Assembly: GCF_003589595.1 (NCBI RefSeq)
Contig: NW_020654422.1
Span: 289,637-353,636, forward strand
DNA: 64,000 bases
From: Hyposmocoma kahamanoa
Taxonomy: Eukaryota; Arthropoda; Insecta; Lepidoptera; Cosmopterigidae
Reading direction: 5' to 3'
The notes beneath the pieces were generated by a model. The model was not told the origin of the DNA and did no database searches. It saw only the letters and a program-made list of their open reading frames with translations. Shown here in pieces: positions 1 to 10,297 of the stretch (positions are counted from its first letter, which is position 1; every line of letters begins with the position of its first letter). The position numbers and the translations under genes were made by a program.

Positions 1-20
1 GACATGACTATTTGACTAGC

Positions 21-304
21 AGTAGAGCTCCTTGTCAAAGAGTTCGTCCAGGGAAGTACTACCACCTTACCTATTACCAGCCGTCATGCTGTACTGCGGT
101 TACGAAGGGTAAGGGTGATGGTGAAATTACAGGCACATGGGACTTGTCAACTTATGTTACAGGATGACGGGTACAGTGGCAGTGCTCCTGAGATCTTTGC
201 GATTAAAAGCTCTGAGTGGTACACAACTGTTATGGACAGGCGTGACGCTTACCACCAGGCGCACAACTTGTTCGTCCAATCGCTCGGTATAATAGAAAAA
301 ATTC
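21..304 (+). mobile_element. SINE-like 290-bp repeat, copy 1 (family A)
   Basis: This copy starts near GTAGAGCTCCTTGTCAAAG, passes through TTCGTCCAGGGAAGTACT and CCTGAGATCTTTGCGATTAAA, and ends with TTGTTCGTCC and an A-rich tail. At least nine other full or partial copies occur in this window on both strands, which proves it is an interspersed repeat. No protein is encoded. The ORF across 115-351 is accidental. Confidence 0.85.
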
Positions 305-345
305 TTAAAGAAAATCTAGCTGGAAGCATACGTTTACATCGAGCA

Positions 346-839
346 TTATAAAATAATATAGAGATACAACACATGGAACACCTATAGTCAAGAATAGAAA
401 ACTAAGATAACAAATAAAACAAATCGTGACGTAGGCTGTTATGAAGTTATGGCAACTTCAAAAATGCGTGTAACTTCAAGAATTCGTTTAAATAATGGAT
501 TGAATGAGACAAAAATCCACACAAATTGTTTTATCTCCTCATACAGAAATTTACTTTTACAGATTATCGGTGTATTGACTTAAAGATTAGCATCTATTTC
601 TCTTAAATATATGTAGCGATATCTAGGCCTTCAGCACCTATTTTTGTGAAAATATTTTAAGATGGTTTGTTTAAGCAATATGAGTTTATGTCCGCAATTT
701 TAATTTTTTCGCAATAAAGGCTTTTCATCTTGAGTTAAGTACACAGATTATAATGATTATAAAGACATTTTTAAAAGTACCCTTTTTTAAGTTAGTAAAG
801 ATATATTACTATCAAAATACATCTTACATATTTATTTAC
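346..839. other. Non-coding, AT-rich stretch
   Basis: This lies downstream of the last visible channel exon on its strand. I searched the minus strand for an M3-coding exon and saw none. No repeat of the families listed here was recognised. Confidence 0.5.
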
Positions 840-1069
840 CTTAACGTAAGCGACAGGTGGAATATCAGCTCTCAATCCAGTAAACATGGTGACAAGGGTC
901 AACATGCAGGTGACTAGTAGAGTGACGCGGCCGGGTATGGCGTCCAGGTCCAGCCAGAAGCTGAACCAGGAGAGCATGACTACGAGGGAGGACGGCGCAA
1001 AAGTTTGGATCAGATGATGACCAATCTGACGCTCAAATCTGAAGTAGACTACTAGTCTTGAGTAGTTAC
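840..1069 (-). CDS. Cys-loop anion-channel subunit, exon with loop C, M1 and M2 (sixth visible exon)
   Basis: This is the last exon in the window of a pentameric ligand-gated channel subunit at the plasma membrane. It encodes 76 complete residues after completing a glycine codon. It opens with GNYSRLVVYF, the conserved stretch before M1, followed by FERQIGHHLIQ. M1 is the hydrophobic run ending LSWFSFWL. M2 begins PGRVTLLVT and ends near the RADIPPVAYVK linker to M3. An N-Y-S glycosylation sequon spans the start. The acceptor is cttttcag at 1070-1071 and the donor is GTAAAT from 839, leaving phase 0. M3, the cytoplasmic loop and M4 are not found between 1 and 839, so the gene continues outside the window. 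Channels with this M1-M2 pattern are GABA/glycine-like anion channels. Here M2 starts PGR rather than the usual PAR. The exact subgroup (pHCl-like or insect-specific) cannot be fixed without alignment. Confidence 0.93.
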
Positions 1070-1169
1070 CTGAAAAGAAATAACGAATATATGTTGATTT
1101 AAACAGTCACGACTATATAATAGTCTATGCTCATTTATAGCCTAAAGTGTCTTATTATCTATAGGTGTC

Positions 1170-1452
1170 ATTGGCTTACAAATAAATGGACGACGGGTCT
1201 AATACAAAAACCACAAAAAAAAGTCCCAAGTCAACCTATTTAAACGTAGTGACATGTAAAGGAATATGAAAAAGCTAAAACGTTGAATTTAAATTGTAAT
1301 GTCATCGCAGTACTGTCTAATTTTGCTTGCTTCGCTGTCAGTCGAACAAACGAAGACTAAAGCGTGAATGACGCTCTGTATACGATTTTAACGCCCTATA
1401 AGTTCGGACACATTTTAGCGCGGACTCGACGTCCATATAATTGTAAGTCAAT
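1170..1452 (+). mobile_element. MITE with ATTGACTTACAA termini (family E), copy 1
   Basis: The element begins ATTGGCTTACAAATAAATGG and ends in CCATATAATTGTAAGTCAAT, an inverted repeat of the start extending to about 28 bases. Two further copies of nearly the same length are at 8704-8987 and 37298-37580. It lies in the 955-bp intron between the last two visible exons. No transposase is encoded; it is non-autonomous. Confidence 0.88.
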
Positions 1453-1530
1453 GATAGGTGTTATATTTTTTTCTTACGTCTGTTATGTATTCTAATAATC
1501 TCGCATTGTAGAGATGTATGTACCTATTCT

Positions 1531-1808
1531 AAAAAAACCGACCTCAAAAGTTCGTGGAATTACATCTATTTGGCAAGTTTTATTGAAATTGGTTACCGGA
1601 AAGTGCGCGAAGCCGGAATCATCTCCTAGTTTGCCACCCTCATAGGTGGAATATTTTCTTTAAATGTAAATGGGACAAATACTGAAGTACCAACAAAAAA
1701 AGGATCATCAAAATCGGTTCACAAGTGAACAAAAGTTATCGCGTAGCATACATAAAAAAATACGGTCGAACCGAGCCGTATCCTTTTTTTGAAGTGTAAC
1801 CGACTTTT
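1531..1808 (-). mobile_element. MITE of the AAAAACCGACTTC family (family D), short form
   Basis: The sequence runs from AAAAAAACCGACCTCAAAAG to a degraded AAGTGTAACCGACTT and contains the family landmarks TTATCGCGTAGCATACAT and CACCCTCATAGGTGGA. It lacks the roughly 170-base middle section found in the long copies at 20321 and 62292, so it belongs to an internally deleted class. Confidence 0.85.
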
Positions 1809-2024
1809 CTAACGGCTAATTTTAGAAACAAATCTCTGTGGTCACATTTTAATAATATGGGAGTATTCGAGACAGAGATTTCGGGCATTAACGATGTTCA
1901 ACCCGATTTAAACACGACGTTAACAACGCGCCGGGTTATAACACGGGCGCTTGCCTATCTCTGCATACAATTGAAGTGGTTTTCTTTCTGGAATAAGTTT
2001 AAAAAAAATGTATTATGTGATTAC

Positions 2025-2165
2025 CGTCTTTATCAATCATATATCCATTAGTTTCCTCTAACCGTAGAGGCTGGCCGATGTGATATTGCAGCAGTTTCAG
2101 CTCCGGGTTAATTGTCACTCCAGAGTCGCTCCAGCGAAATCTAACCTTTTGGTTACTGTACGAAA
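2025..2165 (-). CDS. Cys-loop anion-channel subunit, ligand-binding domain exon after the Cys loop (fifth visible exon)
   Basis: This exon encodes 46 complete residues of the extracellular domain between the Cys loop and loop C. It begins SYSNQKVRFRW, the continuation of the IESF motif of the previous exon, and ends GYMIDKD. The acceptor gcttttcag precedes 2165, and the donor GTAATC starts at 2024. It enters after one base of a phenylalanine codon and leaves one base of the glycine codon completed by the next exon. The phase match on both sides, together with the conserved WSDSGVTINPEL-type strand, makes the assignment firm. The following intron is short (955 bp) compared with the others. Confidence 0.93.
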
Positions 2166-2277
2166 CTGAAAAGCAAACAACGTTGGTAAACATAACGATA
2201 AAATGTGCCGCGTTATTTCAAGTGATGGCCCGAACAAGTCTTGTGCTTGGTGGGAGGCGACACGCCTGTCCATGAAG

Positions 2278-2490
2278 GTGGTTTTCCACCGGCGAGGCGA
2301 GACGAGAATACAATGGCTCGCGACCTCGATGTGGTTGTGAATAGTGAGGGTTCAGTGCTGTTCACTTCGTTTAGTGATAAATACGCGACAAATAGTTTCC
2401 GTTGCAGAGTATAATACTACAATGCAACAATACGGTTCAACACAAATTTCAATTCTCATATCGTCTCGCTTAAATAGCAAAAATCTGAGG
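2278..2490 (+). mobile_element. Degraded relative of the GGTGCTTTTCCAC MITE (family F)
   Basis: It begins GGTTTTCCACCGGCGAGGCG and ends with TCAATTCTCATATCGTCTCG. These match the two ends of the better preserved copy at 10298-10592, and the internal TTTCCGTTGCAGAGT also matches. It sits just upstream of the exon at 2025-2165 on that exon's strand. Confidence 0.65.
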
Positions 2491-3425
2491 AGCACTGAAG
2501 AAGTTGTAAACCGCTAACGTGCCGTAACCAGGATCACGGCACTAAAATAGCCCGGTCCACATAATTTATTTAATAAGTAAAGTCTAAAGAAAAAAGGAAG
2601 GCTGTAACAAGAAAAGAGTATAAAAAGAGGTACAACGCCACAAAACACTCCCTACTTAAGTACAAACGTGAGACAGACTAACCCGAAAGGGCTGAGTTAT
2701 ACAATATTATTAGGTTAGATTGGTATTAAAATTGGCACATGATGTGAGTTGGGAACTGGTAATAGGATCATACTTGGACGAGCAGCACTGCTCGCTTCAG
2801 CGATTAAGCAGAGAGTGACGACGAAACAAAAACAAATTCTGTTGCCCGTCATTCTCTGGCGGGCAACGGATTGAAAGAACGATTCAAAATTTGAAAACAA
2901 GGGGCCACGAACCAAAGAAAAGGTGGTAAAAAGGCGGAATGACGATGGAAGGAGGTCGCATCGTCACAAGGTACTCGCTGATTGTTGTCCAAGGTGCGCC
3001 AGATGTCCAGAAAAGAAATGGTACATCGTGTCAGGCGACTCCTTTCGTGCACCACATTTCAGTACATATCTAAACTTGAAAAACCTCACCTAAGCCTAGA
3101 TTTTAGGAGGTAAGTTGCGGTAATCTATTCATAATGATAAAATAAGAACAGGCGGTGAAAATTTGACATAGATCCGACATCGAGAAGCGCTCGATGGCAG
3201 CTGACGGGTCAGCGGGCGGCGCGGCGTGTTGTTAAGCCGCTGGGCAATTTGAAAATTTTGGCATAAATGTGAAGTTAATAACTAGGGCTTCAGGTGAAAA
3301 CCAAAATTTAGCAAGGTCTCTGTAGTACTTAACCCGTCACGCACCCTAGTTGTCCGATTTTGGTAAAATTACTAAGCACTATCACTGAGATCATCACCCT
3401 GAGACCAACCGTACCACTACTAACT
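2491..3425. other. Unassigned intronic sequence
   Basis: No exon or clear repeat was recognised. Overlapping minus-strand ORFs at 2715-3055 have no domain that I recognise. Confidence 0.4.
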
Positions 3426-3429
3426 TTCA

Positions 3430-3537
3430 TACAATATTTAGAAGTGCAGCTGCAGTACCACTGTTGTGACACGCGCTTACACTTTTGCAGTTACTGCAGC
3501 GCTTCTACAAGCGCCTAACTTGAAGTCGCCCTTACTT
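3430..3537 (-). mobile_element. Fragment of the GGCGCC hairpin element (family G)
   Basis: It contains ACAATATTTAGAAGTGCAGC and ends CTTCTACAAGCGCCTAACTT followed by GAAGTCGCC. It matches 18109-18250 in its first part and the inverse of the family terminus in its second. Confidence 0.5.
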
Positions 3538-3556
3538 TCAACAGTCTCAGTTTTCG

Positions 3557-3835
3557 TAGCATAGGGAAGTACTGCCACCTTACCTATTTCTGCCGCCAAG
3601 CAGTAATGCTAGCATTACTGCGTGTCGGTTTTGAAGGGAAAGGGTGCTGGTGAAATTACGGGCTCGTGGAACTTATCAACTCATGTCTCTGGGTGACGGG
3701 CGCAGAGACAGTGCCCCTCAGATCTTTGCGACTTAAAGCTCTGAATGGCACTGCACCTGTTATGGTCAGACGTTAGCTTATCATCAGGCGCATGACTTGT
3801 TCGTGTCGTTACTTAATATTATAAAAAAAAGTCTC
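3557..3835 (+). mobile_element. SINE-like repeat family A, copy 2
   Basis: This near-complete copy runs from GGGAAGTACTGCCACCTTAC through GTAATGCTAGCATTACTG to TTGTTCGTGTCGTTACTTAA and an A run. It is in the same orientation as the copy at 21. Confidence 0.85.
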
Positions 3836-4195
3836 AATAGTTGTGAATTTCAAAGTCTAAAAATGCCAAAATTTGCCGGGAATTTTCCGGGTACGTAAAC
3901 CCTATTTGAGACACTGCCTCTCTCACTCATTGTCAACATTTAGGCGCAAATGTTTAGAATAGCTCTTTGACAAGCAATCCCGGGGCTTAAGTTTCATTTC
4001 ATTTGTGCCGTAAGTACCCACCGTGTTTGTTGTTCTTGTTTATTTTAGAATGCTCATTGTATTAAATTCTGTTGTTTTTGCTCTAAAAATGAACCCAATG
4101 TAAGTTGAGTAGCAAATTGCTTCCATTATTATTAACATGAACTTCCGCAATGTAACACCTGAATCTATTAATATTTTTTAGCATGTATATAGTAG

Positions 4196-4387
4196 CAGTA
4201 GAGCTTGTGAATGAGTTCGTCTAGGGAATTACTGCCATTTTATCTATTGCTATATGCACAAGGGACTTTTCAATTTACGTCTCATATTTACGATTTAAAT
4301 TTCTGAGCGGCATTGTGGCTGTTATGGACAGCGTGTCGGTTACCATATGGCGTGCGACTTATCCCGTCCCTGTGTATCAAAAAAAAG
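4196..4387 (+). mobile_element. SINE-like repeat family A, degraded copy
   Basis: It retains GTAGAGCTTGTGAATGAGTT at the start, CATTGTGGCTGTTATGGACA in the middle and a short A run at the end. Part of the body is deleted. Confidence 0.7.
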
Positions 4388-4440
4388 TATATATATCTAC
4401 ATAAAAATACTTTTACAGTTGTTTTATGTGCATACATATC

Positions 4441-4590
4441 AATAAATTATTAATTTCCAGGTTTTCCTGTAACCGTAAGAATGCCTGCAAGAGATTGTAG
4501 CAATAAGACCGCCTGGTTTACTTTTTTGTGTTATTAATTATTTGTCCCAATGTGCAATAAAGAATATTTGTATTGTACAGTTTGTATATG
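4441..4590 (+). mobile_element. LINE 3' end fragment
   Basis: It contains ATAAGACCGCCTGGTTTAC and the tail TGCAATAAAGAATATTTGTA. The same tail type recurs at 19165-19590 and, inverted, at 17874-17960. Such ends are typical of truncated lepidopteran LINE copies. Confidence 0.5.
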
Positions 4591-5985
4591 TTTAAATTTT
4601 TAGGTTTCTTAGTCATCAATTTGTAAAATTTTGGTTGAAATATATTATTGATTTGAAATATGACGTTCCCTTTTTGACAAACAGAATTTCACAACAAAAC
4701 GATAACTCTGGATAAAAAATCCTCAACACAGATACATCCTATTGCAAATTGTCTGGGAAATCCCACAATTCGTAAGTTTAAATTTAGTGAAAACGTAACC
4801 GCCATGCCAGCGTAAAAGCGTAATTCAAACTGATGTGTGTTAGGTCACCTTTGTCCGACGCTGCATATATTGAACATCATCCATGCAGTTAACGTGTTAA
4901 ATAAAAGAGAAACCCGAAAATTTACATGAATTAATAGTATGCAGATTTAAAATTTTCGTTGTCCTGGCCACAAGAGCTAAGTTTTTGCATAGAAATAAAA
5001 GTTATTCATGTTTTTATGATAGAACTAAATAGAAAATATATAACCCAGAAACAAAAATCGTGTAATTGATAAAAAAAAAGTCTGTTGCAGCTTTGGAAAT
5101 CATCGACGTTTGAATGGATTATTCCCATCCAATCTCCTAAAACCGATCCCCTGGGGGAATACAAAATAATTTAAAGTAAAACGTTATTTTAAATTAATTT
5201 GTATTCCTATCGGATCCCCAATGCTGGGGATCAAGAATAAATATTTTTTTAATTATAAAATATCTTTATTCCCACCTGATGCCCTGGTACTTACAAGTTT
5301 ATTTTTGATAGGTACTGTGGTACAGTCAACAAGAAAATGTATTTGAGGATTGTGCTGTATTTTATTTAGTATATCACAAATGAACACCGTCAACAGTCCT
5401 AACTTATATAACGGTGTTAATTTTTATTTCAAAACTTCTTTTTCTTTTGACTGTAAAAATACAGCGAGGGGGTCACTTGGGAGTTGCAAAATATAGAGGG
5501 GATTAGTTGCAATTTAAAATGAGTCGTTTGAATTGTACACAATACTCTGTAATCTTTAGCTTGATTAAAATGACAGGCCGGCAAAATCAATACGACGTAA
5601 ATTTGTAACGGCGTACCACTTATTATACTTTATTAAATATAACAAATCAAGTGATACCTAATTACAAGAAAAACATTAACGGCTTTGGCACCTGCTGCAT
5701 TATAGTGCATAAAGTAATATAGTGGTATCCCAGACACAGCTATAGCTGTGATACAGGGTTAATTTTAAAATACCAACAACCTCACAGAACTATATTACTA
5801 ACATCATAAACAACAACTTTTGCTCCATGACTGTTTGACATGACATTACAAAACTATGACAAAACATAATAAATGTATCAAAAATATACGGTTTTGTTGT
5901 ACTATCTGACACTTTTTAGATCTGTCTTTGGTAGAATAAGTTCAAACATGCAAGCGTCCACCGTGACGACTCCCACACAGTGCTG
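4591..5985. other. Non-coding AT-rich stretch with a small palindrome
   Basis: No gene was seen. An imperfect palindrome at about 5155-5205 is flanked by GGAATACAAA and TTTGTATTCC. A second small palindrome, CACAGCTATAGCTGTG, is near 5737. Confidence 0.4.
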
Positions 5986-7040
5986 CATAAAAACTTTAAG
6001 CAGCGATGTAAACGCGATGCAGTAGCTAATTGTCTAACTTTACCCACGCGCGCGATGTTTAGCAGCGATGTAAACGCAATGCAGTAGCTAATCGTCTACT
6101 TTTACACAAACGCGCGACTTTAAGCAGTGATGTAAACGCGATGCAAACGCGATACAAACGCGACGTATTAGCTAATCGTCTACCTTAACACACACGCGCA
6201 ATTTTTAGCAGCGATGTAAACGCGATGCAAATGCGGTACAAACGCGATGCAATAGTTAATCGTCTACCTTTACACACATGCACGATTTTTAGCAGCGATG
6301 TAAACGCGATGCAAACGCGGTACAAACGCGATGCAGTAGCCAATCGTCTACCTATACAAACACGCGCGATTTTTAGCAGCGATGTAACCGGGACGCAAAT
6401 GCAATGCCGTAGCTAATCGTCTACCTTTAGACACACGCGAAATTTTTATCAGCGATGTAAACGCGACGCAATAGCTAATCGTCTACTTTTACAAAAACGC
6501 GCGACTTTAAGCAGCGATGTAAACACGATGCAAACGCGGTACAAACGCGATGCAGTAGCTAATCCTCTACATTTACACACACGCGCGATTTTTTAGCAGC
6601 GATGTAAACGCGATGCAAACGCGTTACAAACGCGATACAGTAGCTAATCGTCTACCTTTACACACAAGCGCAATTTTTAGCAGCGATGTAAACGCGATGC
6701 AAATGCGGAANNNNNNNNNNGCGATGCAAACGCGGTACAAATGCGATGCATTAGCTAATCGTCTACATTTACACACACGCGCGATGTTAACGCGATGCAA
6801 ACACGGTACAACGCGATGCATTAGCTAATCGTCTACAATTTACACACACGCGCGATTTTTAGCAGCTATGTAAACGCGATGCAAACGCGGTACAAACGCG
6901 ATGCCTTAGCTAATCGTCTACATTTACACACACGCGCGATTTTTAGCAGCGATCTAAACGCGATGCAAACGCGGTACAAACGCAATGCAGTGGCTAATCG
7001 TCTACTTTTACACACACGCGCGATTTTAAGCAGCGATACA
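5986..7040. repeat. GC-rich tandem satellite, about 85-bp unit, roughly 12 copies
   Basis: The unit contains GCAGCGATGTAAACGCGATG, CGCGGTACAAACGCGATGCA, GTAGCTAATCGTCTAC and TTTACACACACGCGCGATTT. Successive GTCTAC blocks are about 63 to 111 bases apart, mostly 82-86. Units differ by point changes and loss of the inner CGCGATGCAAA sub-repeat. Ten N bases at 6711-6720 mark an assembly gap inside the array. ORFs on both strands are by-products of the repeat. Confidence 0.93.
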
Positions 7041-7145
7041 AATAGGCGACTGCATCGCTACACTTGTGATTTATAAGCGATAGCATCGATGCAATCGCGC
7101 GTTTGTATCGATGCAATCGCCTATAAATCGCAAGCACAGCGATTT
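7041..7145. repeat. CGATGCAATCGC inverted and direct repeat block at the end of the satellite
   Basis: It holds GATTTATAAGCGATAGCATC and, inverted, CGATGCAATCGCCTATAAAT, with two direct GATGCAATCGC copies. It continues the compositional style of the satellite but is not a further unit. Confidence 0.55.
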
Positions 7146-7361
7146 AACTACCTCCGTGGCCGAACGGTTACCATACTGAACTGCCACGCAAGAGGTCCCG
7201 GGTTCGATTCCCGTACCGGGAGAAATATTTGTATGGCCTACATTTATTTCTCTCGTGAGTTTGGGTGTAATTTGTTGTTGTCTATGTGTGTGTCCATGGT
7301 ATCCGTGATGCAGGATATCCCTAGTGCGGGGCCTTTGAATGTTAAAAAACAAATTTTGCAC
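7146..7361 (+). mobile_element. tRNA-derived SINE (family B), copy 1
   Basis: The head reads CTCCGTGGCCGAACGGTTAC, which resembles a pol III A box. It is followed by GGGTTCGATTCCCGTACC, a good B box. The tRNA-unrelated body has ATTTATTTCTCTCGTGAGTT and CCCTAGTGCGGGGCC. A second copy is at 62827-63020 and pieces lie at 29154, 31251, 37725 and 59629. It is a retroposon, not a functional tRNA gene. Confidence 0.88.
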
Positions 7362-7549
7362 CGTCGCCCTATGCAGTCACTTCTAGAGCGATATATTTAA
7401 ATCTTTTATTAGATATGTATATTATTTCAGTATGAAGTAAATTCTTGTGATGCAATCTACAGGAAAACACATCTGAAATCCTCAACTTTAAACAACATTA
7501 TAAGCAATAAAACATTTTGAATAGGGTTCAATTGAACACTAAAGGCGTA

Positions 7550-8326
7550 GGCGCCTTTAAATTAGATGCTTATAAAAGCGTTGAGTATATTTAGTATATA
7601 CATATAAATTATTTAGGTTATATATTCTTAATATTATATAGCATGTATGAAAATTAACAGAGGCGCGGTTGCTGCGCCACAGACTCGCTACTATTAATTT
7701 GCATATATACAATATTTAGGATAGCGATGGCCTATTATTACTAAAAAAATATCTAATTAATCGACAATTGCACTATCCTTTACAAATTCAGTAATTACTA
7801 GTTAAATTTTCGGTGACTATAAAAATGGTCCTACGGAATATAAAAAATCGATCCTATTACTAATTTATTAATATTCAGTCCTATTACTATTAAGATATTT
7901 GATCAACAATTAAAAATTATTATAGTAGATTAGCACTCACAACTTGCTTTTTAATTAATTGTAGATACATGTCGTTTATTGTGTATATTTATTGATTTCA
8001 TACCTTTTTGTTATTTTGTATGTTTTGTTTTGAGTTTTTTTTGTCTTCTTTCTTTCTTTAGCTATTTGTTGTTTCATATTATTGTGTGTGCTTGTGGTAA
8101 GTCAATAAACGTATTCTACCTATCTATCTATCTAACCATTTCGACTCACAATCGATTTGATCAACAATCATAAAGTGAAGTGTTAACTAATTGATACCAA
8201 CAATCGAATTATTGCGATTATTTTTAGCAACTATCGCCCATCGCTAATCTAGAGGCGTACGCGCGGCTGCCGCACCACAGTCGCGCCCCCTACCGCGCTT
8301 TTATAAGCGTCTTATTTGAAGGCGCC
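7550..8326. mobile_element. 777-bp element with GGCGCC terminal inverted repeats (family G)
   Basis: The left end is GGCGCCTTTAAATTAGATGC plus TTATAAAAGCG. The right end is its inverse, CGCTTTTATAAGCGTCTTAT plus TTGAAGGCGCC, giving about 31 bases with a few mismatches. Similar ends occur at 18109 and about 3500-3537. No transposase ORF is present, so it would be non-autonomous. The boundaries could also come from two separate small insertions. Confidence 0.6.
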
Positions 8327-8703
8327 CTAATACACATTCGTGAGGCATATTCTCATGAAAATAATGAGTAATCGTAAATGTATTCTTTATTATAAAGAAA
8401 TACAAATGTTATTTACAATATTTAGTTTAACATATCGTATAAAAACATGTCATACAGGTACGCAGTTGTTTAATAAGATTATGTTTAAAATTTGTAATTT
8501 TGTTTCACGATTTTGCGCCTCGTATGTAACAAATTTTGAATATCTGTTGGCATGTTACTCTAGAAGCGTGTAAATTGCGCTTTAAATGACTTTGTAAGGA
8601 CGATTAACAAGCCATTATATTTTAGTGTCTAGTATTAATAACTAAGTCATTTATTAGTAAGTATAAGTTTACATAAATAAATGTCAAATTATGTGTAGGT
8701 ATC

Positions 8704-8987
8704 ATTGACTTATAAATAAATGGACGACGGGTCTAATACAAAAACCACGAAAAGAATGTCCCAAGTCAACCTATTTTAACGTAGTGACATGTCAAGGAAT
8801 ATGAAAAAGCTAAAACGTTGAATTTAAATTGTAATGTCATCGCAGTACTGTCTAATTTTGCTTGCTTCGCTGTCAGTCGAACAAACGAAGACTAGAGCGT
8901 GAATGACGCTCTGTATACGATTTTAACGCCCTATAAGTTCGGACACTTTTTGGCGCGGACCCGACGTCCATATAATTGTAAGTCAAT
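8704..8987 (+). mobile_element. MITE family E, copy 2
   Basis: It begins ATTGACTTATAAATAAATGG and ends ATAATTGTAAGTCAAT. It is highly similar along its length to 1170-1452, which suggests fairly recent mobility. An apparent ORF at 8899-9096 starts inside it and is not considered coding. Confidence 0.88.
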
Positions 8988-9242
8988 GGTAGGTATACAT
9001 AAATGTCAGAGTAAGACCATAAAGGAGCCGTTGAGGGAAACACTTTTGTCACCGAAAGAAAAAACTATGGACGTGTCAAGTCTCGATTACTATTAGAACC
9101 TCTGTCGTCAAAGCTCACACATTAATATTTAAAACACTTTCTTACACACTATGTTAATGATGATTGGTAAAGTTTAAACCATATTAATTATTTATTTATT
9201 TTTAAATTGCGTAGTTTCTAATTTAAAAAGAAATAAATAATT

Positions 9243-9440
9243 GATATAAAGACCGAGCACTCAGAAAAAATTCCTTGTGCTTGTTGTCGTGTCTTCGTAT
9301 TTGGTTTTTCAACGACTTTTTAGCGCCACATATGAAAGTTTTATCACCCAGTTAGATACCTTTACAGCTACCAGCCCTGGCGAGAGATGTCGCTATTCGC
9401 TGAATTTCAAAGTTTTATTGAATTGATATTCAATTTAAAC
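9243..9440 (-). mobile_element. SINE family C, copy lacking its tRNA head
   Basis: It has the body landmarks GTGCTTGTTGTCGTGTCTTC, GGTTTTTCAACGACTTTTTA and GCGAGAGATGTCGCTATTC, but the tRNA-like head is deleted, joining AAAAAATTCCTT directly to GTGCTTGTTG. Confidence 0.75.
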
Positions 9441-9566
9441 TTGACTTTATTTGGTATATCGTTGTAAGTTCAATACTTATTATTGAAAGTTACGACGTTG
9501 TTATGATTTTATATTGAAATTTCAATTAATGTGCTGCCATCTAGCGGTCAGCTGAACGACGAGGAA

Positions 9567-9790
9567 TTTGAGAAGTTTACTTAGTTCTCCAAAAACAGGT
9601 TTTATATTGTAGCAATACAAGGTTTACTTTCGTTTTTGTAACAAAATAAAGTTACGATAAACGGGAAATTAAAAATTTATTAAAATTAAATAAATTTGAC
9701 GTAATTAGGATATGAAACACCATCATAGATCCAAGTACGACAATTATTTTTGCACTCCAAAGTAGCAAAATAAGGCATTTTTCTACGATT
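9567..9790 (+). repeat. Unclassified 220-bp repeat, copy 1
   Basis: It matches 48498-48714 on the same strand, with shared TTAGTTCTCCAAAAAC, AAATTAAAAATTTATT and TTTTTGCACTCCAAAGTAGC. No coding content or terminal repeat was identified. The copies differ by substitutions and short indels. It lies within 150 bases of the exon at 9936-10091. Confidence 0.7.
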
Positions 9791-9935
9791 TTCAAGTTTC
9801 GTCTACAATTTTTATTTTTTTACGTTTATGCTAATCAGGCTATTTTGAAAATAACATAGTCATTGCGATACCGACCCATTATAACCGATAATGTTCATAA
9901 AGGCGACATTAAAGTTTAGGAACAATTATACTTAC

Positions 9936-10091
9936 AACTTTCAATGTAAATAGGACATGACTGTATGTCCATGGGGTAGAGTTGGAATTCCATCTGGCAA
10001 GCGATGATTGCGTGCATTCTGGCGGAATATCTCACTGTCTGGTTGCGATATAAAGTCACAGACGAAAATTTGTGAGTTAGCTCCGCGATTT
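9936..10091 (-). CDS. Cys-loop anion-channel subunit, exon carrying the signature Cys loop (fourth visible exon)
   Basis: This exon encodes 51 complete residues, from IAELTHKFSSVTLY to PIYIES. The family signature is complete: C-QMEFQLYPMDIQS-C has exactly 13 residues between the two cysteines and the central YPMD, which places the protein in the Cys-loop receptor superfamily. The segment VRYSARMHAIIAC before it is typical of insect chloride-channel subunits. An N-Q-T sequon sits just upstream of the loop. The acceptor is tttttcag ending at 10092, and the donor is GTAAGT from 9935. It is entered with two bases of a split codon needed and leaves one base of the phenylalanine codon of the next exon. 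No premature stop or frameshift is present. Confidence 0.96.
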
Positions 10092-10297
10092 CTGAAAAAT
10101 AATATACATTGGGTATATTATGTATATTGCATTTGTTTGTAGAGTAAAATTACGTTCGCGATCTTCAGCGTAGTTACGCTTAAAATACTTTTTAAATTAT
10201 TTCCGTGTAACGAGGCAAATATAAAAAATACTGCGAGCGTAGTTACATCGAAGTTCCGTGTCGTAAGTTCGGCTTAGTAATGGTTTGTCCCGAAACT

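Noticed and set aside
345..839. M3 exon of the channel
   Set aside because: No acceptor followed by the expected VKALDVW-type sequence was found on the minus strand; the exon is presumably outside the window.
2715..3055. Overlapping minus ORFs and a cysteine-rich plus frame
   Set aside because: CPRC-like residues on the plus strand suggested a transposase zinc finger, but no other part of such a protein could be seen.
5986..7040. CRISPR-like array
   Set aside because: The unit repeats along its full length with no unique spacers; it is a eukaryotic satellite.
6225..7076. ORFs on both strands with repeated residue patterns
   Set aside because: They follow the 85-base satellite, are similar to each other only because of it, and have no domain.
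7146..7220. tRNA gene
   Set aside because: A and B boxes exist, but the sequence continues into a SINE body and recurs elsewhere with the same body. The same reasoning applies to the heads at 18600, 32550, 36320 and 62830.
8899..9096. 65-codon ORF, also seen in part at 37165-37386
   Set aside because: The shared part lies inside MITE family E and its end differs between copies.
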